A stretch of DNA of 64,000 bases. It comes from Branchipolynoe longqiensis (taxonomy: Eukaryota; Annelida; Polychaeta; Phyllodocida; Polynoidae). Below are positions 34,422 to 45,495 of the stretch, one piece after another. Every line of letters starts with the position of its first letter. Within the stretch, counting starts at the first letter, position 1. The DNA lies in contig CM059190.1 of NCBI GenBank assembly GCA_030323885.1, positions 85,428,709-85,492,708 of the forward strand, given 5' to 3'. The notes under the pieces were generated by a model. The model ran no database searches. It was given only the letters and a program-made list of their open reading frames with translations, and was not told where the DNA came from. The translations under genes were made by a program, and so were the position numbers.

Positions 34422-34650
34422 CTAGCCACTTCCTAGCCTGACGCTCGCCATTAATAGGATATGGAAGGTCTGTTGTTAGCCCAGTGTAAGGATAATGTGA
34501 CTGAGTGGGATATCGGTCATGGTGCCGGCAGCCTAATTTCCCAGTGGGGCAGCACTTATAAGTCGCCATTAGTGCACACTGTCACAAGTCAATACGCATC
34601 CTGATATGACCTTAGATGTTAACAGAACATAAAACTCCAACAACCAACCA
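34422..34650 (+). repeat. SINE-1 copy lacking its head
   Basis: Body from CCACTTCCTAGCCTGACGC to GATATGACCTTAGATGTTA and the CTCCAACAACCAACC tail. Confidence 0.85.
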
Positions 34651-34837
34651 ACCTTAGTACATACACTGAAAGCCGTGCTCCTGGATTCCTCCCTGCTTTG
34701 TCTGTCGTCTCAGCTCCACACTTTCAATGAACCACCACCAGGAGAACAGAAAACTACCCCTTTTCTCTCTAGCCTCTGCATCAAATTTTCAAAAGCAAAA
34801 CTCTTATTTCGATTTGAACCTCCATATCCAATTTATA

Positions 34838-35505
34838 CCCCTGTCACACTACGACGTAACGAGCCAACGTGAGCCTGACGTGGTCACTTTTCATCATTAC
34901 GTTGATGTACGTTGGGTTACATTATGATGACGTCAGAATGACGTTAGACTGACGTCGAGCTACATCACATTATGTCGTGTTACGTCGGCGCGCGTCAAGG
35001 TTTTGAACCTGTTCAAAACTTTCGACGTAACTCAAACGTAAGTGTTTACATTCGCCATACATTCTGTACACGTTCGGCGAATGTCAATGACGTTAAAAGG
35101 ACTTTAGTCAAATGATGCTCACTACGTTCCACTACGTCGACCCACATTAACGCCAGTGGAAACGTCCACGCGGCGTAATGGGAACGTCAGGAGAACGTCA
35201 GGAGAACAAACGCCAAATGTACTTCCAACGTACGTTCAGCATTTCGCCACCATGTCATGATGTATGTAACGTCACGTAACGTACTTCTGGCGATGGAATA
35301 ACGTACATAACGTTCCGTGAGCGTAATGAAGTTGTCCTCTCTCGTTGAATGACGCTATCATTACGCTTTACCGACGTTACGCTCTCGTCAACTACGCTGC
35401 ATCCACATTCAACTTGTACCCAAATTTGCATACTACGCCGAGAAGTTCAACGTTTTTCACGTTCCCCCTACGCTGACATCGTTATGTCATAGTGTGACAG
35501 GGCCT
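34838..35505. mobile_element. MITE family B, copy B5
   Basis: CCCTGTCACACTACGACGTA at the left and ATGTCATAGTGTGACAGGGC at the right. It contains many ACGT cores, including GATGACGTCAGAATGACG (34926-34943). About 668 bp, non-coding. Confidence 0.9.
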
Positions 35506-35520
35506 TTAGATAACATTTGT

Positions 35521-35765
35521 GTGTTGTTTTATGTCCTAGAAACATCTAAGGTCATATCAGGACAGGTACCGACTTGTGACAGTGCACACTCATGGTGACT
35601 TTATAGTACTGCCTCACTGGTTGACCAGGCCACGGGCACCATGACCTGATATCACACACAGTCACATTATCCTGATACTGTGCTAACCAGTCCTTATCCC
35701 ATCCTATTAATGCCGTAGTGACAATTATCAATTTAATAAGTCACCGGTTTGACTCGGCTGGGATA
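35521..35765 (-). repeat. SINE-1 copy lacking its head
   Basis: Minus strand: tail (TGTCCTAGAAACATCTAAGG in complement) and body (CAGTCACATTATCCTGATAC). Confidence 0.8.
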
Positions 35766-36089
35766 GAGCAGTTAATGCACATCTATTCGCTTTCAATCAG
35801 TGACCAATTGGAGGGAGGCAACCACCTCTCGCCACCCTCCATTTCTGGGAATCAAACCTGACCGCTCCACTCTCCCATTGCTCACAAGGGGGCCGTCTAA
35901 CTACATAATACAATCGACCATTGAGGCCGTTTTATTCACAATTCCTTCCAACATTACAATATTATTTAACACATTAGTTCTGCGTTGTCCTTACAATGCC
36001 GGGGTATTTATTATCATATATTTATATATCAGAACATTTCATAAAGGCACCTGATTAAAGATGCATAATGTGACGTGAGCCTATGTGAC

Positions 36090-36220
36090 TGAATCTGTAT
36101 GAGGGTTGGCTAGCTTCCTGTGAGGCAGCACTATAAAGTTACCATGAGTGCGCATTGTCACAAGTCGGTGCCCATCTTGATGTCACCTTAGATGTTGCTA
36201 GTACGTAAAACACCAATTAA
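36090..36220 (+). repeat. SINE-1 3' half
   Basis: GGCAGCACTATAAAGTTACC through ACCTTAGATGTTGCTAGTACG. Confidence 0.8.
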
Positions 36221-36368
36221 CAACGTTATACTGATCCCGTATAACGGTGCATGTATTAGGAAGGTATCCAATGCACTACGCGATGTTTTACTGTCTTTTA
36301 TATCAGGTTATTTTTAAGTATATATTATACATACTTACAATGATCATATTATATACTAATAGTGATGC

Positions 36369-36678
36369 GAGATGGGGTGGCCGAATGAGTTGAACGTCCG
36401 TCTCCTGGTCTGGGAGATCGGGGGATATGAACCCATAGGTTCATGAGTTCAAACCCTGGTTGAGTCAAACTAATGACTTAAAAATTGATACTTGTCGCTT
36501 CCTAGCCTGCAGTGGTGCTCGGCATTAATAGGATAGAGCAAGGACTGGTTGGCTCAGTGTCAGGATAATGTGACTGAGTAGGATATCAGGTCATGGTGCT
36601 GAAGGCCTGGTCTCCCAGTGGGGCAGCACTATAAAGTCGCCACAGTCGGTACCCGTCCTGATATGACCTTAGATATTG
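36369..36678 (+). repeat. SINE-1 full-length copy
   Basis: The head GATGGGGTGGCCGAATGAGT and GAGTTCAAACCCTGG (box B-like) precede the full body. The tail ends GACCTTAGATATTGCTA and runs into AT microsatellite. Confidence 0.88.
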
Positions 36679-36717
36679 CTATATTATATACTTACAGTGT
36701 TTCTAAATATACATTCC

Positions 36718-36720
<3 letters not shown>

Positions 36721-36776
<56 letters not shown>

Positions 36777-37107
36777 GATGTAAATAGCACAGTAATAATC
36801 TATAAACATAGTGTATTTTAAAATGCACTACCCACCCCCACCCCCAAACCCACACATACATACCGTCGGCCGCTCAACAAAAACACTACACCTATACGTT
36901 CATACAGATTCAGCCAGCGCGCCGGGTGCACACACACATGCACACACACATATATATATATATATCGATTGCGCGGCCCACCCCGCGCAGGGGGGGGGGG
37001 AGCGTAGAGGATGATGGGAGACCCCCCCCCCCCCCACCACCACCAACAGGGGGGGGCACAATACACTGCAGATCTTATTACACGTGATAAGGGGCTTATC
37101 ACTATCC

Positions 37108-37138
<31 letters not shown>

Positions 37139-37215
37139 TGTATGGATATATATATACATATATACATATATATATATATATGGATATATATACATATATA
37201 TATATAGTTGTAAAC
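36721..37215. repeat. AT microsatellites and homopolymer C/G runs
   Basis: (TA)n at 36721-36776 and 37108-37205, C-runs at 36830-36845 and 37022-37035, and a CA patch at 36930-36965. Open frames here are low complexity. Confidence 0.85.
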
Positions 37216-37439
37216 CACTGCCTTGTGGTACAGGTTCTTGACAGAACCGAAGGCTCAGGGAGCAAACCCTAACAGAAAACCATGTCACTGTGGCAGCATT
37301 AAGAGCGGTTGATGTATGAAACTCCCAACACCTCCCAACCAGCCACTGCAGGGACAAATAGTTTGCGCCTGTCTTGACATGTTCTTGCCGGTGTGAAACC
37401 TCTATTTGCTCCCCGAGAGAGTGCCGCTGGTAACTTGCA

Positions 37440-37673
37440 AAAGCAGCAGCACTTCAACACTTTTGCAGGCAGCTTTCAAGAAATGTACAACCGCACAAAA
37501 CACCATACCAGCTCGGTCGTCGGCTGGGTTACAAAGGAATAAACCTGAAGCTGAGAGACATTAAGACCGACTCATGGACGCAACTCTCACAGCAGAGAGC
37601 TAAATGGAGAGCGGCAGTCAAGTAATGAAAGCAGTCTTTGTCGCATCGCGACCGACAGCATGATGATGATGAT
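37440..37673 (+). pseudogene. LINE C-terminal fragment with (ATG)n tail
   Basis: The plus strand encodes KTPYQLGRRLGYKGINLKL then DIKTDSWTQLSQQRAKWRAA and a stop (37624-37626). It is followed by the 3' UTR GTCTTTGTCGCATCGCGACC and (ATGATG)n. Such DxxSWxxLxxxRxxWR tails end many LINE polyproteins. Related sequence upstream of 37440 may belong but is not convincing. Confidence 0.6.
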
Positions 37674-37751
37674 ATGGATATGTTATATATATAATTTGTT
37701 ATATATATGTATGGATCTATATATATATATACATATATACATATATACATG

Positions 37752-37782
<31 letters not shown>

Positions 37783-38300
37783 ATATATACATACATACAT
37801 ACATATCAAGGTTCAGCTTAATTACAATCATGACGTGGTGGAACAAAACTTAACGTATGTGTGCATCTGCGCGCGCCATGCGCGTGTGTGTGCGCGTGCG
37901 GGTGTGAGTGTGCCATCGACACAGGTAAGTGCTGAAATGCTCCAAGCACCATTGCATCCAGGCAGGCGACAGGTGAGATAGTACCTTGAACCCGTGTTGC
38001 CATAGCAACCAACCACCACTACGTACGGACATATTCTATTTCTAATGTGTCAGAAGCGCCACTAACATATCAAATTAAATCCACTGATGCCGCCTTCAAT
38101 AAAAATATTATATCTCTATACACATATATATATATATATATATAGATCTATATACTGCATTTAGTTCCCCACCGTGGAATTTGGTTCAGGATGTCTAAAT
38201 TATGTAGCCTAAATTTAAAATTAAGCGATACGTGGAGATGTTAGTCGACTGCTGTTGTTCTTGGCGTCGGGTTTAAGGTTGGAGAAGACTCAGGTGCAGT
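37674..38300. other. No gene; AT microsatellites
   Basis: TA-rich runs at 37680-37805 and 38118-38150, and a GCGTGTGTGTGCGCG patch near 37880. No supported exon. Confidence 0.5.
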
Positions 38301-38327
38301 GGCTGTCCGTGTAGTGTCGGTGTCGCT

Positions 38328-38715
38328 TTGCGCCCCGCCCGCCCGGCCACGCCCGTCAGCCCGCCCGCCCGCCCGCCCGCCCGCCCGCCAGCCGCACTCC
38401 ACGCCCGGTCCGCCCGGCCCGCCGCCCTTCTTGCCCGCCTGCCCGTCTACCCGTCCGCCCGCCCCCCTGCTTGCCTGCCTGCCCGTCTACCCGCCCGCCC
38501 GCCCCCCTGCTTGCCCGCCTGCCCGTCTACCCGCCCGCCCGCCGCCCTGCTTGCCCGCCTGCCCGTCTACCCGCCCGCCCGCCGCCCCTGCTGACCCGAT
38601 GCCCGTCTACCCGCCGCCCGCCCGCCGCCCTGCCCAACCCGCCGCACTGCCTGCCCGCCACACTCCACGCCCGGCCCGCCTGGCTCGCCGGCCCGCCGGC
38701 CGCCCGGTCCGGCCC
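38328..38715. repeat. GC-rich minisatellite, 40-bp unit
   Basis: Five units start at 38430, 38470, 38510, 38550 and about 38590, each about CTTGCCCGCCTGCCCGTCTA plus CCCGCCCGCCCG. They are flanked by a CACTCCACGCCCGG duplicate (38395 and 38660). Very CpG-rich against an AT-rich background. Confidence 0.88.
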
Positions 38716-38845
38716 GCCGTCGTGTGCAACCGCCGCCAACCAGCACCACTGGAGGACACGCCGACGACCTGCGCCGCGTTCTACAGCCACAGCACGCCGG
38801 GAACGGCGCGGGCGAGACTCGGGGAGGTGGCGACACATCTGGACC
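38716..38845 (+). other. Possible GC-rich exon ending at a GTGAGT donor
   Basis: The block after the minisatellite is open and GC-rich (TTCAAFYSHSTPG in the open frame). It runs to GACCTAC followed by GTGAGT at 38850-38855, a good 5' splice site. There is no ATG in frame. It may be a 5' exon of an unseen gene or just a CpG-rich patch. Confidence 0.25.
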
Positions 38846-38865
38846 TACGTGAGTTTATCGTTATA

Positions 38866-39957
38866 ACCCTGTCACACTATGACGCATCGCGCAAACGTGT
38901 GCCGAAGTAGCTGATTTTGGGGCTCTACGTCGGTCTACATTACTCTGACGTTACGCGTTCGTTATGCGTACGTTGGTATACATCGATGTATGTCGATGTT
39001 TTCGTCGTTATGCGACGTCGCTCATCAAAGGGTCGCGCGACAAAGTATGGCTGTTATGGCGGGCCTATGTTATGCATGCGTTAGACATACGTCGATGTGC
39101 ATTAGCCGTTTGTTAGAGGTACGTTATACAAACGTTGAACTATGTCTGTCGTAAGTCAAGCTGATGGAAGCATACAGTCTGCGTATTGACAACGTATTGA
39201 CAATGTATGGATAATGTACTTCTGACGTATGTAAAACTTACGTTTAGCGTTTCTCCACCGTGTCTTGACGTATTTAACATATAAGGCGTACTTCTGATGA
39301 TCGAATAACGTATATAAGGTTTGCTGGCATTCTGCGAACGTTGCATGAGCATATGCGAGCATTTTTCGAGCCAATGTATGGCCAACATATGGTCTGGTTA
39401 CTCATACGCTATGCATACGGTGGCCATACGCCGAGAACGCGGGAGGCACGTTAGTCATAGGTTTGGCTATACATTCTATGATATGCTTTCATAATCATAT
39501 GCTAGCAATATGTCGCACATACTTTCTGCATACGTTCAGTACTTCCAACTTGTCGACCAGACGGGATGGCCGAATGAGTTGGAGCGTCCGTCTCCCGTGC
39601 TGGTAGACTCTATCGAGTCAAACCAATTACTTAAAAATTGATACTTGTCGCTTCCTAGCCAGACGCTCAGCATTATTAGGACAGGGCAAGGACTGGTGTG
39701 CTCAGTCTGAGGATAATCTGACTGAGTGGGATACCAGGTCATGGTGTCGGCAGCCTGGTTTCCCAGTGGGACAGCACTATAAAGTCGCCATGAGTGCGCA
39801 CTATCACAAGTCGGTACCCGTCCTGATATGACTTAGATGTTGCTAAGACATAAAACAACAACAAACAAACAAACAATCCAACTTGTCCCCCGCGCCGAAA
39901 ATTTCGACGCATCTCGAAGAAAGTGATTTTAGCCTTTGGCCACGCGCTTGACAGGAC
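38866..39957. mobile_element. MITE family B, copy B6, interrupted by a SINE
   Basis: The left TIR CCCTGTCACACTATGACGCA is clear. The right end is degraded (CGCTTGACAGGACC). The interior is rich in ACGT/TACG words and matches B3. A SINE-1 (39555-39876) lies in it with a perfect 11-bp target duplication, so B6 is the older insertion. Confidence 0.85.
39544..39887 (+). repeat. SINE-1 full-length copy with perfect 11-bp TSD inside B6
   Basis: TCCAACTTGTC at 39544-39554 and 39877-39887. The SINE runs from GACCAGACGGGATGGCCGAA (head) to (CAAA)n. The head lacks a clear box B because of a short deletion (TAGACTCTATCGAGTC). Confidence 0.95.
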
Positions 39958-40082
39958 CATTATATGTTGGGGGGTTTACTTCATAGCAATACAAAAGGCC
40001 GGAGCAGGACACGTGTAATACTATTAATAATAGTGCTACCCCTCCTCTCCTATTACAGTATTACTATTAGAAGACCATGCCG

Positions 40083-40280
40083 CAGGCTTAATGATCCCAA
40101 TATCCCAACTCAGTCACATGATTAAACCCATACCCGATCCTGATAGTGCCGATCAGTTGATTAATTCTTTGGTTTGACTCAGCCCGGGGATCGAAGGGTT
40201 TGACTCAGCCGGGGATGTTTGGTTTAATGGGGCTTTACGTTCCAGCAACATCCAGGGGCACATCAGGACGGGATACCAGT
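40083..40280 (-). repeat. Scrambled SINE-1 fragments
   Basis: Body (CAACTCAGTCACATGATTAA), duplicated GGTTTGACTCAGCC and tail (ACGTTCCAGCAACATCCAGG), all in complement. Another tail scrap is at 40588-40622. Confidence 0.65.
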
Positions 40281-40284
40281 TTGA

Positions 40285-40605
40285 AAGTTTGTTTTATTTA
40301 ACAACGCCTCTAGAGCACATTGATTTTGATCATCGACTATTGAATGTCAAACATATAGTCATTCTGACATATTTCTTTTGAGGAAATCCACTGCCGTCAC
40401 ATAGGCTCCTCTTTCTGATAAGCAGCAAAGGGTCTTTTATATGCACTTTCCCACAGACAGGACTGCACATACCACAGCCTTTGATGAACCAGTTGTGAAC
40501 CATTGGTTGGAACGGAAAATAGCCCAAACTGCAAATGGGTCCAAGGATCGATCTGATGACCGACAGCTTCACAAATGGATAGTTTTCCGTCCTGGGAACA
40601 TCTAA
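40285..40605 (-). repeat. SINE-2 copy
   Basis: TTTAACAACGCCTCTAGAGC, GGTCTTTTATATGCACTTTC and CCTTTGATGAACCAGTTGTG. The tRNA-like end (GGATCGATC) is at the right. Similar repeats are widespread in molluscan genomes as I recall them; not checked. Confidence 0.75.
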
Positions 40606-40712
40606 GGTCATATCAGGACGGGTTGTTATTTATGTTTAACCACTGTATGAGCCCCCCCCCCCTCCCCAAATGTTCAATGTTTCCTTTTTGTGTTGGGGTG
40701 GGGGTGGGGTCG

Positions 40713-40992
40713 TTAAAGCTGGATAATCCGATGAAAACAACACATTTTCAAAATCAAAACAATTATCTAGATTTAATTCTACATATTTAACTCAGATACT
40801 GGTGCACTTATTAAACATTTTGGGATGTTTGCCAAAATTTATTTTGCATGGTCGCACATCAAATATCTTCAAAGTTAGCCATTTAAAATAAAAGTTACTT
40901 CAAGCTAAAGTAAGATAGATTTTAATGATCAACCTAATGTATTTAACTCAGAAAATGTCAGAAACTCAAAACCACCAGACAATGCAGCTTAA
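40713..40992 (+). mobile_element. MITE family A, copy A4, internally deleted
   Basis: TTAAAGCTGGATAATCCGAT at the left and CAGACAATGCAGCTTAA at the right. About 75 bp of the centre is missing (the block after AAACATTT). TTAA at both ends. Confidence 0.88.
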
Positions 40993-41119
40993 TAATCAAA
41001 CCAACAAAATACTGCTTACAACACTGGTCCGATTGCTTGCTGTCCCCAGTTGAGATCTAGAAAACACGTGCACATGGAACGAGGTTTGCACAACCGGACG
41101 GCGCAGTTCAGAGGAATCA

Positions 41120-41482
41120 ATAAATGCTGGTGACCAGATGGGGTGGCCGAATGAGTTGAGCGTCCGTCTCCCATTTTGATAGATCATGGTCGAGTCAAAC
41201 CAATGTTGAGTCAAACCAATGAAATAAAAATGTATATTTGTCACTTCCTAGCCAAGCGCTCAGAATTATATTAGGATATGGCAAGGACTGGTTGGCTTAG
41301 TGTCAGGATGATGTGAATGTCAGTGGGGTATCAGGTCATGGTGCTGGTGGCCTGATCTCCCAGTGAGGCAGCACTATAAAGTCACCATGAGTGCGCACTG
41401 TCATAAGTCGGTACCCGTCCTGATATGATGACCTTAGATGTTGCCAGGACATAAAACTCCAACAACCAACATAAATACTGGC
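41120..41482 (+). repeat. SINE-1 full-length copy with 11-bp TSD, one mismatch
   Basis: ATAAATGCTGG (41120-41130) and ATAAATACTGG (41472-41482) flank the SINE. The head GATGGGGTGGCCGAATGAGT is present, and GAGTCAAACCAATG is duplicated. Confidence 0.85.
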
Positions 41483-41703
41483 TCACCTTTTCAAGTCGAG
41501 TGTGGTGCAGATTGACCGCGCCTCCTTCCCCTGTGTATGTCCGGACGCGTTGTGTAGTGAGACGTCCCCTGACATGCGCACTCGACGGTTTCCAATAAGG
41601 ACTAAAACACCCCGGTTAAAATGGGGCGCCACGTGTTACGAAATAATTCAATTCTCTTCATCTTTCCGGTACTGTTATTACTATGCCAGGCTTTTCATGT
41701 CCG

Positions 41704-42447
41704 ACATATATCATCAATCAATCAATAGTTCCGTCCTCTAGTCGAGGGTTGGATGCAATGGTTCTCCACTTTTCCCGATGTTGTGCTGTTCTGATAGACT
41801 GTGAATAATTCAAGCCTGTCCACTGTGAAATATTTGTAAACCATGATGTTCTTGGTCTCCCTCTCCCTCTGCTGCCATTCACCTTCCCTTCCAACAATGT
41901 ACGGTATATTGAACTCTGACGAATGATGTGGCCAAAATAAATAAGTTTCTTTGTCTGTATAGTGGCAAACAAGCTTTTCTTATTTTTAATTTTTCTGAGA
42001 ACTTCTTTGTTGGTGATCTTCTTTGTCCATGATATTTTCATCATCCTTCGATAAGTCCACATCTCAAATGCTGCTAAACGTTTGTACATTTTCTTAGAGA
42101 TTGTCCATGTCTCTGCCCCATACATTAGAGTAGACCACACATAACACTGAAGAATACGCTTCCTTGTTTGTATTAATATCTTACTTGATGTTAACACTCT
42201 ATACATTTTGGAGAATGTTGTTCGGGCTATTGTTATCCTTCTTTTAATTTCTTCCTCACATCTCCCATCATTTGTAATCTTTTGTCCGAGATATATGAAT
42301 TCGGATACTTGTTCTATGTTTGTGCCATCTATGGTTATATTGACATTTGGTTTATCTGTCTTTTTACTTATAACCATTGTTTTGGTCTTCCTGGCATTCA
42401 TCTTCATGTTGAATAGTATTCCAGCTTTATTGATATACATATATCAT
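41704..42447 (-). mobile_element. 5'-truncated LINE with perfect 11-bp TSD and (ATTG)n tail
   Basis: ACATATATCAT occurs at 41704-41714 and 42437-42447. The 722-bp insert lies on the minus strand and ends CTATTGATTGATTG. It holds an intact C-terminal RT frame (42436-41718). It is the same family as the insert at 19748-20024. Confidence 0.95.
41718..42436 (-). CDS. LINE reverse transcriptase C-terminal part, open but 5'-truncated
   Basis: About 239 codons without a stop. Motifs in order: MNARKTKTMVISKK (RT domain end), FIYLGQKITNDGR, ILQCYVWSTLMYGAETWTI (the YGxETW motif of RTE/L1-like LINEs), the linker, GRGRPRTSWFTN and the C-terminus RLEDGTID. The only upstream ATG lies in the flanking target DNA, so this is not a real start. 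It is almost identical over the last 84 residues to the copy in DIRS 2, suggesting recent activity of the family. Catalytic YxDD is upstream of the truncation. Confidence 0.85.
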
Positions 42448-42458
42448 AACACTTTAAA

Positions 42459-42611
42459 TTAAAGTTGCATATAGTCTGATGAAGCATCACATTTTAAAAA
42501 CCAAAACAATTATTTAGATTTGATTCTACATATCTAACTAAGATACGGGTACACTTATTATGCATTTGTTGCCACATAGAAGGGAATAATGTGTCAATTA
42601 AACAACATTTT
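42459..42611 (+). mobile_element. MITE family A, copy A5, 3'-truncated
   Basis: TTAAAGTTGCATATAGTCTG, then AGATTTGATTCTACATATCT. It stops near 42611 where gypsy sequence begins. Confidence 0.8.
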
Positions 42612-42653
42612 GTTACTTCAGCTGAAAATCTGTTTTCGTGTCTAGACATTTTT

Positions 42654-43520
42654 TTAGCATGGTTTTATTGTTTGTACAAATCTTTCTATTTGGCCGTTGC
42701 TTCGGGGATACTGGCGACTCGAGTATGTGGCTGTGAACCCATGATGTTGTGCAAATTCTTTGTATTCATGGCTCTTAAACTGCGGACCGTTGTCCGAAAT
42801 CACTTGGCTCGGAATACCATGTCTTGCAAAGTTATTCTTCATAGCTTTGATTACCGTGGTGGATGCCGTATCCTTCAACAAAGTTACTTCTGGGTATTTA
42901 GTGTAGTAATCTACCATTATTATGTAGTTCTCGTGATTTATTTCGAATAGATCTGCGCCTATCTTTTCGTAAGGTTGACATGCTATCGGTTGACTTAACA
43001 GGGGTTCGTTATGTAAATTGTTTCAGTTATTTTGGAATGTGTCACACCGACTGATTTTTTCCTCAATTTGTTTGTTGATGTTAGGCCAGAACATGCAGTC
43101 ACGTGCTAGCTGCTTGGACTTAGTGATACCTAAGTGCATCTCGTGCAACGCTTCAATCATTTCACCACGGAGTCTTGGAAGTACAACAACACGATTGCCC
43201 TTCATTACCAAGTTATTTTCTACCGTGAGTTCGTCTTTGTGCGGAATGTACTGCCGTAGACATGGCAGTGTTTGTGTATGTGTAGTGTCCCAACCGTTTT
43301 CGATATGTGTTATTAACATGGACATGGATACATCATTTTCATATTCTTTGACAATTTTACTTAACAGACTGGATGATTGCATGTCCACTGCAGCGACGCT
43401 GAGTGTGTCATCAAATAGGTCAGCATGACCTAGTTTAGCACTGTGTGCTCTGGACAACATGTCTGCAAAGAACATTAAGGACCCCTTAACATGGCATATC
43501 TGTATGTTGTAATTCTGCAA
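42654..43520 (-). pseudogene. Gypsy 2 integrase fragments
   Basis: 43520-43023 carries an RNase H/linker end (FADMLSRAHSAKLGH) and a zinc-binding region (ALHEMHLGITKSKQLARDCM ... ISRCDTF). After a break, 42917-42654 holds the catalytic core: VDYYTKYPEV (first D), VISDNGPQFKS (second D), SNGQIERFVQT (E). The frame ends at 42654. The DDE residues are visible but the chain is broken and truncated. Confidence 0.82.
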
Positions 43521-43676
43521 TCACATTCACATTATTTGCATACATGCTGACAGCTTATGTATCGGCTTCTGCATGATGGCCACTAACGGTTTGTGATCGG
43601 TTTGAATTTGAACTTCTTTGCCGAAGACATAGTTATGAAAGCTCTGACAGCCAAAACATGTTGCCAGCATTTCTTT

Positions 43677-44719
43677 TTAATTAGTGGCGTAGCCACACTG
43701 CGCCGAGTCGAGCTCATGAGATGCGAGTGCGATTGGCTTGTTATCCTGCATGATTACGGCACCTAGACCTGACTGACAAGCATCTACCTGAATGACAATG
43801 GGTTTGTCTACATCATAATATGACAATACAGGAGCTGTTCTCAATCTTTCTTTTAGTTGGTCATATGCGATTTGCTGTTCGTTTTGCCAGTGCCACGCGA
43901 TATCCTTATCAAGGAGCGTGCGCAGTGGTTTTGCGATCTCAGACATGTTCGGTATGAACTAGTGCACATAGCCAACATGCTCAGGAACCTCTGCACGCCT
44001 TGTTTGTCACACGGCTCTGGCATGTCTACAAATGCCTGTATTCTGTTTGGCTTTGGTTTTACACCCTGTTGGGTAAGTTGATGACCTACATACTTTACTG
44101 TAGTTTTGCATATCAAAGATTTTGAATCATTTAACTTAAGATTTACCGACCTGGCTCGGTCCAGCACTGCTTTCAGCCTGTCATTGTGTTCCTCCATGGT
44201 TGACCCATATACCAAAATGTCGTCCGTCACTATGCCTATACCAGGTATATCGCCCATGACACGGTGCATTTCCTGAATAAAAATGTCACCGGCTGTTTTG
44301 ATGACAAAAGGCAGACGGGTGTACCTGTACCAGCCCCATGGAGTGTTAGATGTGCACAATAGTGAACTTTCGTGGTATAGTTCTGTTTGCCAATAACCTG
44401 TTATTGCGTCTAAAACTGAGAAATACTGTGTGTTCGCCGTTTTGGCAATAATTTCGTTAATCGTTTTAGTAAGGAATGGCCCTCTTTTGATAGCTTTGTT
44501 CAACTTTGTCAGATCCAGACAGAATCTTATCTTATTAGGCTTTTTAACAATTCTTATAGAATTTACCCATTCAGTAGGTTCATCCTGTTCGACAATCACA
44601 CCCATTTTTACCATGCGTTCTTGTTCGTCATGCACTTTGTTTTGAATCACATACAGGATCCTCCTCGGCGGGTCAACAACAGGTTGTACAGATTTGTTAA
44701 TATGAATGACAGCATTCAA
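43677..44719 (-). pseudogene. Gypsy 2 reverse transcriptase / RNase H
   Basis: From 44719: HINKSVQPVVDPPRR (pre-RT), FCLDLTKLNKAI, YFSVLDAITGYWQTEL (motif A), GIVTDDILVYGSTMEEH (motif C reads VTDD; most gypsy elements have Y/V-x-DD), VKYVGHQLTQQG. A frameshift near 43950 precedes RNase H (APVLSYYDVDKPIVIQVDA, SGLGAVIMQDNKPIALASH), which stops at 43677. Confidence 0.85.
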
Positions 44720-44886
44720 TTTTAACAGGCCTAAACCTTGAAAAACATCTTTATATTTGCTTACCAGATCATCATTTGCGAGCTGTGGACGTTGTTCGGG
44801 GTGGAAATGGTCGTCGACATGCCAGAGTTCACCTCGTCAACCCGCGCCAACAAGTTGAACACAACACAAGCCTGTTTACCCAAGAT

Positions 44887-44962
44887 TGTAGTATTAGCAG
44901 ACTACAGTGTTGTGCTGCCACCTGGTGTTCACTGTGAGAAACAATAAGGTTGACTACTAACA
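44887..44962 (+). repeat. Gypsy 1 5' LTR, about 76 bp or up to 102 bp
   Basis: Starts TGTAGTATTAGCAGACTACA. It matches the 3' copy to AATAAGGTT and then diverges. The end is AACA at 44962, or ATAACA at 44988 if the primer site is at 44989. It includes a CTCF-like CTGCCACCTGGTGT (44915-44928). Confidence 0.75.
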
Positions 44963-45495
44963 TGGCATCCAGACAAGTAAATATAACATGGTGACAGCGG
45001 TTTTAACCGAACTACTCCAACTTACAGCTCAGTAATGTCTTTGTTTACAAGTTAGAAGTATTTATGAATGTTCCAAGAACAGTTTGAGAGGGTGATGAGA
45101 GATTCACAACTTCAGGATTTCTCATAATGGGAATAGCATCTTTGAGCAACTCCCAAACCACCCAGACCTACTCACTCTGTGTATTAGTCACAGGACACAG
45201 ACAAAGGAATATTCAGGCCACAAGGGAGGAATGGGTCACACTGTGTTATTTTCTGCCCTAAAACCAGTTACATGTTGATAGAGTTTCACAATTGACTCTG
45301 TATTTTGTGTACATGTGCTTTGATAATGTGAAAATATGCCAAACTTATCTACATTCACCCCTGGTCAGAAACCCATGTGAGTAGTATATGGAAAGTGGGC
45401 AGTTACCCAGGCTTACAAACACACATTGCACAACACCACAACTACTGGTCAGTTTGTACAAAGTACATCAACAACACTCCATATCTTGAGCAAAC

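Larger units (their letters stand above)
42615..44886 (-). mobile_element. Ty3/gypsy element 2, pol part, minus strand
   Basis: RT, RNase H and integrase fragments in gypsy order on the minus strand. The element continues at 49665-50453 (gag), beyond the inserted gypsy element 1. The integrase is cut off near 42654 beside MITE A5, and no 3' LTR was seen. The segment between the gag zinc knuckle and the pre-RT region (protease) is missing. Confidence 0.85.

Noticed and set aside
36811..37357. Frames up to 179 codons rich in Tyr-Ile
   Set aside because: Driven by (TA)n and homopolymer runs.
38299..38910. 203-codon proline/alanine-rich frame
   Set aside because: Mostly minisatellite translation without an ATG; only the last block is kept as a weak exon candidate.
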